Part shown: piece by piece, positions 21,280 to 32,722 of the stretch
How positions within the stretch are numbered: position 1 is the first letter of the stretch
Layout: each line of letters opens with the position of its first letter
Source: Rachicladosporium sp. CCFEE 5018
Lineage: Eukaryota > Ascomycota > Dothideomycetes > Cladosporiales > Cladosporiaceae
Length of the DNA: 64,000 nt
Assembly (NCBI GenBank): GCA_002077045.2
Contig: KZ111140.1
Coordinates: forward strand, 2,271,732 to 2,335,731
Direction: 5' to 3'
Notes under the pieces: generated by a model
Told to the model about the DNA's origin: nothing
The model's database searches: none
The model's input: the letters and a program-made list of their open reading frames with translations, nothing else
Translations under genes and position numbers: made by a program

Positions 21280-24113
21280 ATGTCACAATTTGCTGTCCTC
21301 GCGCTGCTCTTTGCGGGCGAGGCATTGGCGCAGGGCGCTGCATATTCACAGTGTGGTGGACAAGGCTGGTCAGGAGCTACGACTTGTGTATCTGGATACA
21401 CTTGCGTGAAACAGAACGACTACTATTCTCAATGCATACCTGGCACTGCATCTACCACAGTGGCGACAACGACGCGTGTAACTTCAACCACGACATCTAA
21501 AGCCACGACGACTCAAACGACAAGCAGCGCGCCAGCTTCAACGACCTTATCCACATCGACAACGACTCGTCCAGTCTCGACCACTTTATCAACAACAACG
21601 CGGACCTCCACCACGACATCTGCTAGTGCGACGCCGAGCGGTGGTAGTGGCAGCGGCGCATGGTCGTCCGCATATTCGAAGGCCAAGACTGCATTGGCAA
21701 AGTTGTCCAATGCCGATAAGATCAAGATCGTTACGGGGGTCGGCTGGACTAAAGGACCCTGCGTTGGCAACACAGGTGCTGTTTCATCGATAGGCTACCC
21801 ATCTCTTTGCTTGCAAGACGGGCCTCTGGGGTGGGTGCATCTTGACCATGGTTGCAAACATCGCTAACGTCTTCGCAGTGTCCGCTACGTCCAAGGCGTG
21901 ACGGCATTCCCAGCTGGCGTGCAGGCTGCCTCTACCTGGGACACTGGATTAATTTACTCACGCGGCAATGCACTCGGCGCTGAAGCCAAGGGCGTGGGTG
22001 TTCACGTCCAGCTTGGACCTGTGGCCGGACCGCTTGGCAAGAACGCAGCCGGCGGACGTAACTGGGAGGGCTTTGCTGCAGACCCATACTTGACCGGCAT
22101 CGCAATGGCACAGACGATTAGTGGCATGCAAGCTGCTGGTGTTCAAGGTATCACTTGACAGTGGCTCAAGTATTTCGACACGGCTGACAATACTTGCAGC
22201 ATGCGCGAAACATTACATCGGCAATGAACAAGAGAAGAACCGCGAAACCATGAGCAGTTCCATCGATGATCGCACTGTTCACGAGCTCTACTTGTAGCCA
22301 TTCGCGGATGCTGTTAAGGCTAATGTCGCGTCTGTACGTTTACCTATCTGCCACGACATTGCTCACTCGAACGATCGTGGACTGCTAGACTGACCAAATC
22401 TACAGGTGATGTGCAGCTACAACAAGCTCAATGGCACTTACGCTTGCGAAGACGACAAAGCGTTAAATGGTCTGCTCAAATCAGAGCTCAACTTCCAAGG
22501 TATGCAAGAACGAAGCTTGCACTGTAAATTCGTGTGCTGACTACCGCTGTTGCGTAGGCTATGTCATGAGTGACTGGAACGCACAGCACTCAACGAATGC
22601 TGCTGCAAATAGCGGCTTGGATATGTCAATGCCCGGCACTGACTTCGTAAGAACACCACTGCCCTGTTGTGTGGGCAGCACGACTGACAGAAGCGCAGAA
22701 TGGTCAGAACGTCTACTATGGTCAAGCTCTCCTGAACTCGATTAGCTCCGGCGCTGTCCCACAATCCCGCCTTGACGATATGGTCACTCGTATCCTGGCT
22801 TCCTGGTACTTCGTCGGCCAAGACAGCGGCTACCCGTCCGTTACCTGGAGCTCGTGGAACGGCGGCACCGGCGCGCCAAGCGTTTCAGGAACTCACAGCA
22901 CTGTCGCCCGCCAGATCGCCCGAGACGGCATCGTGCTTCTCAAGAACAGCAACAAGGCGCTACCGCTCTCCAAGCCTGCTAGCATTGCGCTCATCGGTCA
23001 GGATGCGATTGTCAACCCGAGTGGCGCGAACGCATGCAAGGATCGAGGGTGCAATACCGGCACATTAGCTATGGGCTGGGGTTCGGGGACTGCTGACTTT
23101 CCCTATCTGATCGCGCCAGCGGATGCCATCAAGTCGCAAGCATCAAATGATGGCACAAAGGTTGTACTGTCGACCACAGACGACACCACTGCGGCCGCTT
23201 CCGCTGCATCTCAGGCCGCTACGGCCATCGTGTTCATCACCGCGTAAGTATACGGGTTCATTCCTTTTATGTGCGATAGCTAATTAGGATATACAGAGAC
23301 GCTGGCGAAGAGTACATTGTCGTCGAGGGTGCCGCTGGTGATCGTCTCGATCTCAACCCCTGGCATTCGGGCAATGCGCTTGTCACTGCTGTGGCAAACG
23401 CCAACAAGAACACAATTGTCGTAGTTCACAGCGTCGGTCCAGTCATTCTCGAGACGATCTTGGCCCTTCCGAATGTACAAGCAGTCGTCTGGGCTGGTAT
23501 TCCAGGGCAAGAATCTGGCAACGGCCTGACCGATATCCTCTACGGCTCCACATCTCCCTCTGGCAAGCTGCCATACACTATTGCCAAATCGGCCAGCGAC
23601 TATGGCACCAGCATCTCGTCAGGCGACGACAACTTTTCCGAGGGCTTGTACATCGACTACCGCCACTTGGATAAAGCCGGCATCGCTCCGCGCTACGAAT
23701 TTGGATTCGGTCTATCATACACCACTTTCGACTACTCCGGCCTCACGCTGTCTTACACCGACAAATCAGCCGGTAGCAGCACTGTGGCGCCTGGTGGCGT
23801 TTCAGGGCTCTACGACACTGTGGCCACGGTGACGGCGGTGGTAGCCAATAATGGCACAGTTACTGGCGCGGAAGTCGCGCAGTTGTACATTGGCTTGCCT
23901 TCATCTGCGCCAGCATCGCCGCCGAAGCAGCTACGTGGCTTCCAGAAGGTGTCGGTCGCATCTGGTGCCTCGGCTACCGTAACATTCAACCTGCGGAGAA
24001 AGGATCTGAGCTACTGGGATGTGGGAAGCCAGGCATGGAAAGTGCCATCGGGGACCTTCAACGTGTACGTTGGAGCTAGCTCGAGAGACATCAGGCTTAC
24101 TGGGTCTTTGTGA
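21280..24113 (+). CDS. Secreted GH3 beta-glucosidase with N-terminal CBM1; internal stop codon
   Basis: Seven exons: 21280-21830, 21879-22147, 22200-22333, 22406-22499, 22558-22646, 22699-23243, 23297-24113 (832 codons before the stop). Order: signal peptide (residues 1-18), a CBM1 cellulose-binding module (CGGQGW, YTCVKQNDYYSQC; about residues 20-53), a Ser/Thr linker to about residue 120, a GH3 N-domain with the nucleophile Asp355 in VMSDW, the GH3 C-domain, and a fibronectin-III-like end (residues about 730-832). It should cleave terminal beta-glucosyl residues from cello-oligosaccharides outside the cell. One codon is wrong: at 22295-22297 the conserved ELYLWPFADAV reads TAG for Trp306. 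All seven exons are otherwise intact, so this is a recent nonsense change, a sequencing error, or a null allele. Confidence 0.9.
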
Positions 24114-24469
24114 GTGCTAAGGGTTGAGCACCCATTGTAAGAGCAGTCTACGCCATGGAATCCCTGGCGATGCGGTGTGGCGTTGTGCAAAGACAAAGAA
24201 CATCCGAATGTACTTACTTCTTTCGGGCGCTGCACGAACAGATGCTCCGCCAGCCTCGAGTCTTGTGATCTCGGAGCGAATGAACATCGCCGTCATGCTA
24301 CTTAGCCTCACGCCGAACGAACCATGCACAGTAATGTGTTGGCGGCGAGAAATGGTGTTCGCCAGCCTACGAGTACTCTATGAAAGGGGCAGCACCTCAC
24401 AGTTGTTCCATCGTCCTGCTATCTCACTCTGCAACATATTCGCCTGGGAAAAAGCGCTCGGTTTCAAAC
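24114..24469. other. Spacer
   Basis: A 356 bp interval between the GH3 gene and the small secreted protein gene. Nothing recognised. Confidence 0.3.
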
Positions 24470-24971
24470 ATGCTCACCTCCAGCTTCTTCGTTCTCATCG
24501 TCGGCATTGCCGAGCCAGCACTTGGTACGCCTCTTCTTGGAATCGCTCCTCCCACGGGATACTTCACATGTACCTCATCACGACCCGCTGGTCTCTGCTC
24601 CGCAAGCGATAATTCCATCGACTATTTCTCTGAGCCGGGTAAGGTCTCCTATTGCCCTGACATACGCCTCAGTCGCTGAAGAGATTCCATAGCGACCAAA
24701 GGGCAGTACCTTCTAAACGTGGTCTACACCTGCCCCTCGTACGTTGGCGTGCAAACGATTCCACACTGCTGTGTGGAGTACAAGCCGAATCCTGAGGTGA
24801 GTCTCGTCTACATGATGTGGAGCCTGTAGGCATGATGCAAAGCGAGTACTGAGAATGTGTTAGTCTTCTCTCGCGGACGAGCCCTACTCGGGCATCGGCA
24901 ACGACTGCAATAGCCCTGCCACGAATACGATTGATCCGCCGCTTACCGGGGATACCACAAACAATGAGTAA
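24470..24971 (+). CDS. Small secreted cysteine-containing protein (effector-like)
   Basis: Exons 24470-24638, 24693-24796 and 24864-24971 (introns 54 and 67 bp) give 126 aa. A signal peptide covers residues 1 to about 19 (MLTSSFFVLIVGIAEPALG). The mature protein has six cysteines, in the order YFTC, GLC, YTCP, an adjacent pair HCC, and NDC, and an acidic Thr/Asn-rich tail. The adjacent pair recalls hydrophobins, but these have eight cysteines with two CC pairs, so I do not call it one. Small size, secretion and cysteines match the general profile of fungal effectors or surface proteins. Family not recognised. Confidence 0.7.
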
Positions 24972-25279
24972 CGTACACATCGGATGTTGAGGAAGGTACG
25001 TGAAGTGAAATCATGCGGAGAACTGGAAGACCAATCTACAAGCATGCTGTGTGGTTTTGCTATACATGTAGACACATCTATCTCATTATGCATGAGAGAT
25101 ATCTTCCTGAGATCTTAGTGTCGTGACTTATGAGACCAGATAGTAGTCCACTGCCATCTCAAGGGCACTTCCGCAGACGGGGCGACGTCCCGCTGCCTTC
25201 CTGTGCTGCGCAGCTTCAGGCCATAACGCAACAGGGTCTGCTCAATTAGTATCTGCACATTTGACCCGCGATCGTCAGC
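24972..25279. other. Convergent spacer
   Basis: About 308 bp between two convergent genes. Nothing recognised. Confidence 0.3.
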
Positions 25280-26408
25280 TCAGCTCGACCATTGCTTCAA
25301 GATCCAACTCTCAATCCCCCTCGTCGCCTCTGCCTTCCCGGTATACCCCAACGTAACATCCATAATCATGCCCTCATGCGCACCCGGCAAGATCAACGTC
25401 TCAGTTCCCTGCCAAGCCTGCTTCAGCGTCTTCGCAGTAGCCTCGATACTATCAATCAACACCTCATTGCTCCCTCCATTGACCAGCAACCCCGCAGTCA
25501 CTCTCTCAATCCCGCTCCACCACTTCACGTCAGCACTCAATGGGTAATTGTAATGATCGTGAGGCGCGCCACCGAGAAACTGCTTGCCCCAGCGATCGCC
25601 GGTGGCGTTGGCGATGTAGTCGGTGGAGAAGTTGCGGACGAAGGAGGGGTCGCCAGAGAATTTGCACCAGGGAGAGATGAGGACTGTGGCGGCAAAGGGG
25701 AGGGAGAGAGAGACTTTGTTGGGGATTTGAGGATGCGGGTGGAGAATATGGGAGATGAGAGCAAGAGTCAGATTGCCACCTGCGGAGTCGCCGGCGAGGA
25801 TGATCTGGGATTGCTGTCAGTGGTAGCTGGAGAGAAGAGGAAGGAGGACGAACGTCACTTGACTTCGGACCTTGATCATTCAGCAGCCAATTGGTCACCT
25901 CGACAGCCTCCTTCAGCTGCTGAGGATACGGCGCCGTCGATGATAGCGTATACGCCGGCACGGCAATCGCCACAGACTTCCCCGCAGCACTCAGATCCTT
26001 CTGTAGCGACGATAGCCACTTGATGTGACCATCGGAGGCTGAGATCGCGTAACCGCCACCGTGGAAGTATAATACAAGCTTGTCTGCTTTCTTAGAGCCG
26101 AACCAGCAGACTTCGACACCTCCAGGCGTCTTTTCAACCACAGGATCGAATTTCTGGGCTTTGGCAATTGATCTGTAGACGTTTACCGTTTTGGGGAAGG
26201 CCACCGCTTCTTGAACAGGCGTGAGGCTGGCGAGGAGACTACGGAATGTTCCATAAAGTGCCCACCGGAAGGCACCAGTATCTTTCGAATCACCGTAGAT
26301 CGGGTACAGCGCGAGTTGAGTTAGTGCTGCGCCGAGCGCGGCGAAGACTTTTGGGAGAATGGCTAGCTTTTCGCCAATGGTTGCTTCTGCGGGCGCCATG
26401 GTGGGCAT
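25280..26408 (-). CDS. Alpha/beta-hydrolase (lipase/esterase, HSL type)
   Basis: Exons 26408-25854 and 25813-25280 (40 bp intron, short but in phase) give 362 aa. The oxyanion-hole motif FHGGGYA and the nucleophile elbow LAGDSAGGN (serine in GDSAG) mark the hormone-sensitive-lipase branch; the acid and base are probably in NGGSNEVLID and GAHEG near the C-terminus. The N-terminal 50 residues contain a hydrophobic stretch (AALGAALTQLALYPIY) that may act as a membrane anchor, as in fungal steryl-acetyl hydrolases. It would cleave short esters of lipids or xenobiotics. The intron donor (GTTCGT) is weak, but it is the only one that restores the GDSAGG frame. Confidence 0.82.
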
Positions 26409-27087
26409 CTGGTTGAGGAGGATTGAGATGTCCTAGTTCCTCTGGCTGTTGCGGACCTCTTTTCAACGATCTGTTCTTGCAAGAAGGCGGATTGGAAAAG
26501 AAACGGCATGGGAAAGTCAAGCCTACTAGCAGCTGTACTTAAGGTGAGGTAGCTCTTCAGCCTCTGGAGAGGGGTTCACGGTACCGCGATACCGCGGCTT
26601 GTTCTGGCCCCGTACGGACCCTCCACCTCTTGCTGGACAAGGCTTAGCATGTCGGATGCTATCGCTAGCACGTGAAAGTGCGTGTTCTTGTCGAGAGTTC
26701 AAATGAGTTTGACGGCCGGGTGAGTTAAAAGTCGTCTATAAATCCGCTCAGATCTGTCAGCAGCAGCGGACGGCGCTTTGAATTCGGACACAACATGACG
26801 GCCATGATCCGGACCACGAATGCACTGTTCTTGTGCAGATGACGAGCGAAGCAATGGAACTTATCAGCACCAAAAGTAGCAAATTCAATAAGGGAGACGA
26901 CGCTCGAGATCAAGAAATCAATGGTGGCTGCCTGGAGTGACTCCTCTGATCATGAGGTAGCCAGCGTCGTAGGTGGCGACCTTCATGCGCCTACAGCTCA
27001 CAATGGCAAGTCAGACAGGTACAGTAGCCAATCCCGTGACTTGCAAAATCGACCGAACAACACTCAGAGGTGTGCGGCACCGACAAG
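26409..27087. promoter_or_regulatory. Divergent intergenic region
   Basis: A 679 bp interval between divergent starts of the hydrolase and the PARG-like gene. A short open frame upstream of 27088 could be part of a first exon, but I found no convincing splice pair. Confidence 0.3.
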
Positions 27088-27897
27088 ATGCTCAACCTTG
27101 CCGCGCGCCAACGCGCCTGCGAAAACACCATCGCCCGCACCCCCTCTATCGCTGCCTCCTCCCCAAACCCTACAGCAGTCCTCTCAAGCACTTTTGTCCC
27201 CTCCCTCCTTCCTCCCCTAACTTCCTCACACCCTCTATACCCCTTCCTCACCCGCTCCCAAATCAAAATCCACAACTCCGACGCCTTCGCCCTCGCCCGG
27301 ACCCTCCCCCCTTCACCGGGCAAGACCGGCGTCCTGAACCTCGCCTCCGAAACCCGCCGCGCAGGCGGCTGGCGCCACACGCTCTCCACCACGCAGGAAG
27401 AAGCTCTCTGCTACTCCTCCACGCTATACGAAACTTTGAAAGAGGAATGGTATCCCTTCCCAGAAGGATCCTGTGCCGCGATCTTCTCTCCGGAAGTAGT
27501 GGTCTTCAAAGACACGCTCGCCAACGACCTCCTCGATCTGCCCCTTGAGAGCCGGCATAGTGTGGCTGTGATCACAATCGCTGCGCCGCGCTGGCCGGCA
27601 GTGACGCAGGATGGGAAGGATTTTGCGAAGGAGTCTGATCTGCAAGAACTCCAGCAGAAAATCCTGCTGGTGTTACGGCTTGCTGCGACTAACGGCGTGA
27701 CGAAGCTAGTGCTTGGAGCTATGGGCTGTGGCGCTTTTGGCTGTCCACCCAGAGCGGTGGCAAGGGAAATGAAAGCAGCACTCGAGAGTGCCGAATTTGA
27801 GGGCTGGTTCGAGAACGTGGTGTTCGCCGTGTACGCTGCTGGGCCGGGCGGGGAGAAGAATCTAAGAGTGTTCAAGGAAGTATTCGGGGACGCTTAA
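27088..27897 (+). CDS. Microbial-type poly(ADP-ribose) glycohydrolase (DUF2263 / TIGR02452)
   Basis: Single exon, 269 aa, macrodomain-fold hydrolase. The conserved core is visible: LNLASETRRAGGW followed by TQEEALCYSSTLY near residues 90-120, where the GG and QEE elements correspond to the bacterial PARG signature (GGG-X6-8-QEE), and the LGAMGCGAFGCPP loop near residues 215-228. These proteins remove poly(ADP-ribose) or mono-ADP-ribose. The third glycine of the signature is replaced (AGGW), so activity is not certain. I took the first in-frame ATG at 27088; a GTG 18 bases earlier and a missing upstream exon are alternatives. Confidence 0.8.
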   Translation: MLNLAARQRACENTIARTPSIAASSPNPTAVLSSTFVPSLLPPLTSSHPLYPFLTRSQIKIHNSDAFALARTLPPSPGKTGVLNLASETRRAGGWRHTLSTTQEEALCYSSTLYETLKEEWYPFPEGSCAAIFSPEVVVFKDTLANDLLDLPLESRHSVAVITIAAPRWPAVTQDGKDFAKESDLQELQQKILLVLRLAATNGVTKLVLGAMGCGAFGCPPRAVAREMKAALESAEFEGWFENVVFAVYAAGPGGEKNLRVFKEVFGDA

Positions 27898-28098
27898 GGA
27901 GGCGCCGCACGGAGCAAGCAGAATGGGAAAGCTCATTAGGTGCATCACGACAGCTGCTTGGTAGTGATTATGCCGTCTACAAAATCTCGCTGCCATGGAT
28001 ATAAAGAGCTCTCTCACACGTGTGCAGCCATCCCTTCGCGCCGCAGTGTGTCTATCTATCATAGGTCCCATCCACATCGTACTCCCATCGCAACTCGC

Positions 28099-30331
28099 TT
28101 ATTGCACCTGGCTGACAATCTCGCTTGCTCTGCTCAAGCTCTCTACCATCTGCTGGCACTCCTTCCGCCGTCTGATCGTGTAGTCGCTCTCCTTGAGCAG
28201 CTCGTCAAGTTCATTAGTCCGGTACATCTGCTCTAGCAACTCTCGCTGCATCTCTTCTTTCGTCATCCTGTAATTAATGGTCAGCATTCCACTCCACTGC
28301 GATTGCAAGTCGGTTAGTACTCACGTAACAAGATTCAGCATGATAGCCTTGGGCACCATGTCGATCATCGTCCGCCTCACAATGTTGTAGTATGAGTTGA
28401 TCAACAGCTTGATCACTTCAACTTCCTGCGTCTCCTTCTCACTCAGCGTCCCACTAGCCTTGAGCATAGGCGGCGGCGCCTCCATAGCAGCCATCTTCTT
28501 CTTGTTCTTGCTCGCGAAGAAACTCCCAAAGAAGCCGCTATCCTGCCCATTGGTGCCGTCCAGACTAGGGCTCGCGCTCCTCGGCGGCGCAGCGCTAGGA
28601 GGCAGCGGCTTGCCAGTTTTGGGATCGACTTGCACCGGTTTCGCAGCGTTATGGCGCTCGTTCACAATCGCCATGGCGGGATGGCCGTTCAGGAAATCAG
28701 GGTGCCCGGTGTTGACGTAGCAGGACTCCATGGCTACGAGATCGCGGACGAGCTTGTTGGTCGGGTCCATGGATTTCTTGAAGAAGGCGATGACGACGGC
28801 GTGGAGGCGTTCTTTGATGCCGGGGTAGCGGCGGAACATGGGTTTGTTGAGTAATTGGCCGAGAATTCGGACGAGCTCATCATAAACTAGCGAGACGCAC
28901 TTCAGCGAGGGCTCTTCGAGGCGTTTGATCTGCTGTTTCACAATGAGTTCGAAGGCGGTGGTGCCCACGAAAAGCGCGGGCGAGGAGCCGGAGGAGTTGT
29001 AGAGGATTGTGCGGATGTCGATGTCTTTTACTTGGTCGAAGGGGTCGACTGCTTTGACACCGTTGGAATAGAGCTCGTGGTAGACGAAGGATATGCGGGC
29101 GCCGCCGGAGAGTTCGACGGAGGACAGCTCGACGCTGTTGCCTTCGAGGACTGTGCGATATTCGTTAGAGAACTCGGTAATGATGTTGAGGACGATGTTG
29201 CCGCTGTTTCCCAGCATGCTGTCACCTAAGCTTGCCAGCTCTGCGCCGTACTTCTGCAAGCTCGCTTGAATTCGCGCTTTGATGTCGGGGAGTGTCTGCT
29301 TGATGTGCATCATAAGAATGAGGTTGAGTTTTCGTGCGAGGTATGGTGTTCCGCAGTACGAGGCCTTGTTCCGGTACGCCTTGTGGTTCTCGAAGAAGTT
29401 CTTCTCGTTCTCCAGCGCATAGGAGATAGCCTTCTTGTTCTCGATATCCCTCTGTCCTCTGTTGACCACTGGCACGTATCCCAGCCGTAGAGGGATGATT
29501 CGTCCAGCCAGGATATCCACAACATCAGTCCCGTCGTCCATCAAGTCCACCTTCGTCAACACACCGATCGTCCGCTGCCCTTCTGGATCTACCTCTCTTG
29601 CAAGCTTCAGGCCATCCGAATTCGCTAGATCCGTGTTCGCCGCAGTGACCGCAAGTATGATAGCGTTCGGCTTGCTAATCTGCTTCAACACCATCTCCCT
29701 AATCTGCCTCTCAATATCCCTCGGCTGGTCGCCCACAGGCACCTTCGTCAGCCCAGGCAGATCCACCAGCGTGAGCGTGAGGACATTCGGCGAGTAGATC
29801 CTCAAATTGATCGGCGCAGGCGAGATCCCAGCATTCTTTCCAGTCTTGCTCTCAGTCTCCTTCACGATCTCCTCCCGGATCTTGTTGAAGTCGTGGAACT
29901 TCTGTCCAGGGATGTGCAAGAATTCTCCCCACTCGTCGCTGTTGCTCGCCGCATCGCTGGAGTCAATCTTCTTTGTGTCGCCGTTGACGCCGTTCTCTGT
30001 GGGTGTGCTAGCGGCTCCTTGTAGGTTTATGAGTTGCAGGATAAGTGGCCGCCTGGTCACGATACCGGTGCCTCTGGGGAGGAAGTCGCGACCAACGATG
30101 TTCTCGAGCACGGAGGATTTGCCGCTGGATTGCGAGCCGACGACTGCTATTTGGGGCAGATCGATGGGGTTCTGCACGCCGACTGTGGTGAAGACGTCCT
30201 GGAGTTTGTTGACGAGGGTGATGAGACCGGGGTCGTTGACATTGATGCTGTGATCGCCTCTAATCAGTATGTGCGATCTGTCTAGACAATATCACCAGCG
30301 CTACGTACGCATTTGGATTCGTTTGCGCCAT
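28099..30331 (-). CDS. vps1: Dynamin-like GTPase Vps1
   Basis: Large GTPase acting in vacuolar sorting, endocytosis and peroxisome fission. Exons 30331-30309 (23 bp), 30259-28325 and 28267-28099 give 708 aa, the normal Vps1 length. The GTPase domain has its P-loop at residues 49-56 (GSQSSGKS), the DLPGL switch and TKVDL; the middle domain and C-terminal GED (KEEMQRELLEQMYR and following) are complete. There is no PH or proline-rich domain, as expected for Vps1 rather than animal dynamin. The tiny first exon codes MAQTNPN plus two bases and is required by the conserved N-terminus; the 57 bp last intron uses GTGAGT. Confidence 0.96.
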
Positions 30332-30797
30332 TGTTGGCAGATGTGTGTTGCGAGCCTGGCCTGGCCTAGGTCTCAAGATATGTGTGTGTTCTTGGCCTGT
30401 GTGTTCAGGTGGACAAGGACAAGTATGCTGAAGTATCGATAGGCCAAGTCGCCGGTGAATGAGGAAGCAGAAGCAGTAGTGGCGAAGGTCAGGTAATATC
30501 GCTTTGAATTCGTCTGCCTACCTACTTGCGTCCCTTAATCGCACTCGTGCACGCGTCCACGTTCAACAGATGTCATCCCGTGGCTGTGCAGGGCATAAGG
30601 TGTGGCGTTATCAATGGGCCTCAGGCATTTTTGAGACCGTGGACGAGAGTATCCAGGTACCATCAGAAAGAAGATCACAATGCTATAGAGGATGTGTTTG
30701 ATATTCGCACAGGGAGACAAAATTGTAGCTCACTCATTCTATTGACCGCTATACACAAACAAACACTCCCTTCCTGCCTCAGGCTTCTACCACCTAC
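30332..30797. promoter_or_regulatory. Intergenic region, 5' of vps1 and 3' of vma1
   Basis: A 466 bp spacer between vps1 and the 3' end of vma1, both on the minus strand. It should contain the vps1 promoter. Nothing specific recognised. Confidence 0.35.
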
Positions 30798-32722
30798 CTA
30801 CTCATCAACAACCCCCGCGAACTTCTCCATCAACTTCGAGTTCAAGTCCTCATACTTCTTCACAATCTCCTCCTCCCCCTCTCCAGGCAACTCAAACTTC
30901 ATGCTCCTCAATTGCGACTGTATCTCACTCGTAGCCTCCCTGACCTTACTCCAATTCTGGCCCTGCCCAATGGCCTTCTGCGCCTCATCGTGGTACGCCA
31001 TCATATTCTTCATCATCCAGAAAGTCTTCCACATCGGGCAGAACTGATCATAGTCAGAGTACCCGTTCTGCTGCAGGAAGTCTTCTTTGATGAGCGTAGC
31101 AGTGTCGAGAGTGATTTTATCGGGATCGCCGAGCGCGGATTTGCCGACGAGCTGCACGACTTGGTCGAGCTCTTCGGAATTGGAGAGGAGCTCTTTGATG
31201 CGGTTGGCGAGCCGGGGGAACTCGGGATTGTTCTTGGCGTAGTACGGCTGCAGGGCGGAGGTGTACTTGGTGTACGACTGCGAGGTGTTGATGGAAGGGA
31301 AATGCTTGCGCTGGGCGAGCTTCTTGTCGAGGCCCCAGAAGACTTGCACAATGCCGAGCGTGCTGCTGGTGACCGGGTCGGAGAAATCACCGCCTGGTGG
31401 GCTGACGGCGCCGACGATGGAGACGGAACCCTTGCGGTCTGGTGAGCCGAGAGCAACGACGCGGCCGGCACGCTCGTAGAAGGAGGCGAGCTTGGCTCCG
31501 AGGTAGGCGGGAAAACCTTGGTCTGCCGGCATCTCTCCGAGACGACCGGAGATCTCACGAAGAGCCTCAGCCCAGCGAGAGGTGGAGTCAGCCATCATGG
31601 CGACGTCTTTGCCCTGATCGCGGAAATATTCGGCCACTGTAATGCCAGTGTAGATGGAAGCCTCACGGGCTGCCACGGGCATGTTCGAGGTGTTGGCGAT
31701 GAGGCAGGTACGCTTCATGATGGGCTCCTTGCGGCCGTCGATGTCGATTGTGAGCTGTAATCTTGTCAATATTTCACATTTGTTGCATTGCATGTAGAGC
31801 AGCACGTACCTCTGGGAAATCCATCAAGACCTCAGCCATCTCATTGCCACGCTCGCCGCTGCGATATGTTAGCTCTTATACGTAGATATGTTCCGCGACA
31901 ATGCACTCACCATCCGACGTAGATAATGATATCACTGTTCGAGAATTTCGACACAGACTGCGAGATGACAGTCTTGCCACACCCAAAGGCACCCGGAATG
32001 CACACAGTCCCACCCTGCACACTAGGAAACAGCGCGTCCAACACTCTCTGCCCGACAATGAACGGCTCCTGCGAGGACAGCTTCTCTGCACTTGGCCTGG
32101 GTACACGCACTGGCCACTGATGCATCATGCTGTACTTCGACGACTTGCCTTCGAAATCCAGCTCCAAGATCTCGGTGTCGACAGTGTACTCGCCCTCCTT
32201 GGGCATCTTCTTGATCGTTCCCTTTGCGCGAGGCGGTAGCAGAATGCGATGCACATCTAGCAGCGAGTTCTCGTAAACCGTGCCGAAGCAGTCGCCCCCA
32301 GTAATGTGATCACCCTCCTTGAACTTATCACTAGGCGTGAACTTCCACTTCTTCTCCCTGTTCAAACTCGGTACATCAACACCCCTTGGAATATAGATGC
32401 TATCGCTCACCTCAGCGATACTCTTCAACGGCCGCTGAATCCCATCATAGATCGTCTCCATCAGTCCCGGCCCAAGCTCCACTGAGAGCGGCTTGCCTGT
32501 ACGAATCACAGGATCGCCTACCGTGACGCCGGCAGTCTCCTCGTAGACTTGGATGGTGGCTTTGTCGGCGTCTAGACGGATGACTTCGCCGACGAGGTTG
32601 TCGTGGCCGACTTTGCAGAGCTCGTACATGGCGCAGCCGATCATGTTCTCGGCGACGATGACGGGGCCGGAGATGGAGAAGATGGACCCCGTTTGGGGGT
32701 CGGTGTCGGCGGTGGAACCCAT
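30798..32722 (-). CDS. vma1: V-type ATPase catalytic subunit A
   Basis: Catalytic subunit of the V1 sector that hydrolyses ATP to acidify vacuole and Golgi. Exons 32722-31911, 31858-31810 (49 bp) and 31754-30798 give 605 aa, the usual size. Visible are the beta-barrel start (GSIFSISGPVIVAENMIG), the P-loop GAFGCGKT at about residues 244-251, CGERGNEMAEVL rebuilt across intron 1, and the C-terminal helical domain. There is no intein, unlike the yeast gene. The chosen start gives the conventional N-terminus, but the frame is open without a stop for far longer upstream; an ATG at 33058 would add 112 Pro/Glu-rich residues (see findings). Confidence 0.95.

Noticed and set aside
22276..22297. A 21 bp GT...TAG segment that would remove the GH3 stop in frame
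   Set aside because: Far too short for a spliceosomal intron, and it would delete the conserved HELYL motif.
24470..24971. Small secreted protein as a hydrophobin
   Set aside because: Only six cysteines and a single CC pair, against eight with two pairs in hydrophobins.
31911..32722. Possible intein in vma1, as in yeasts
   Set aside because: The P-loop region runs directly through CGERGNEM with only short introns; no intein blocks.
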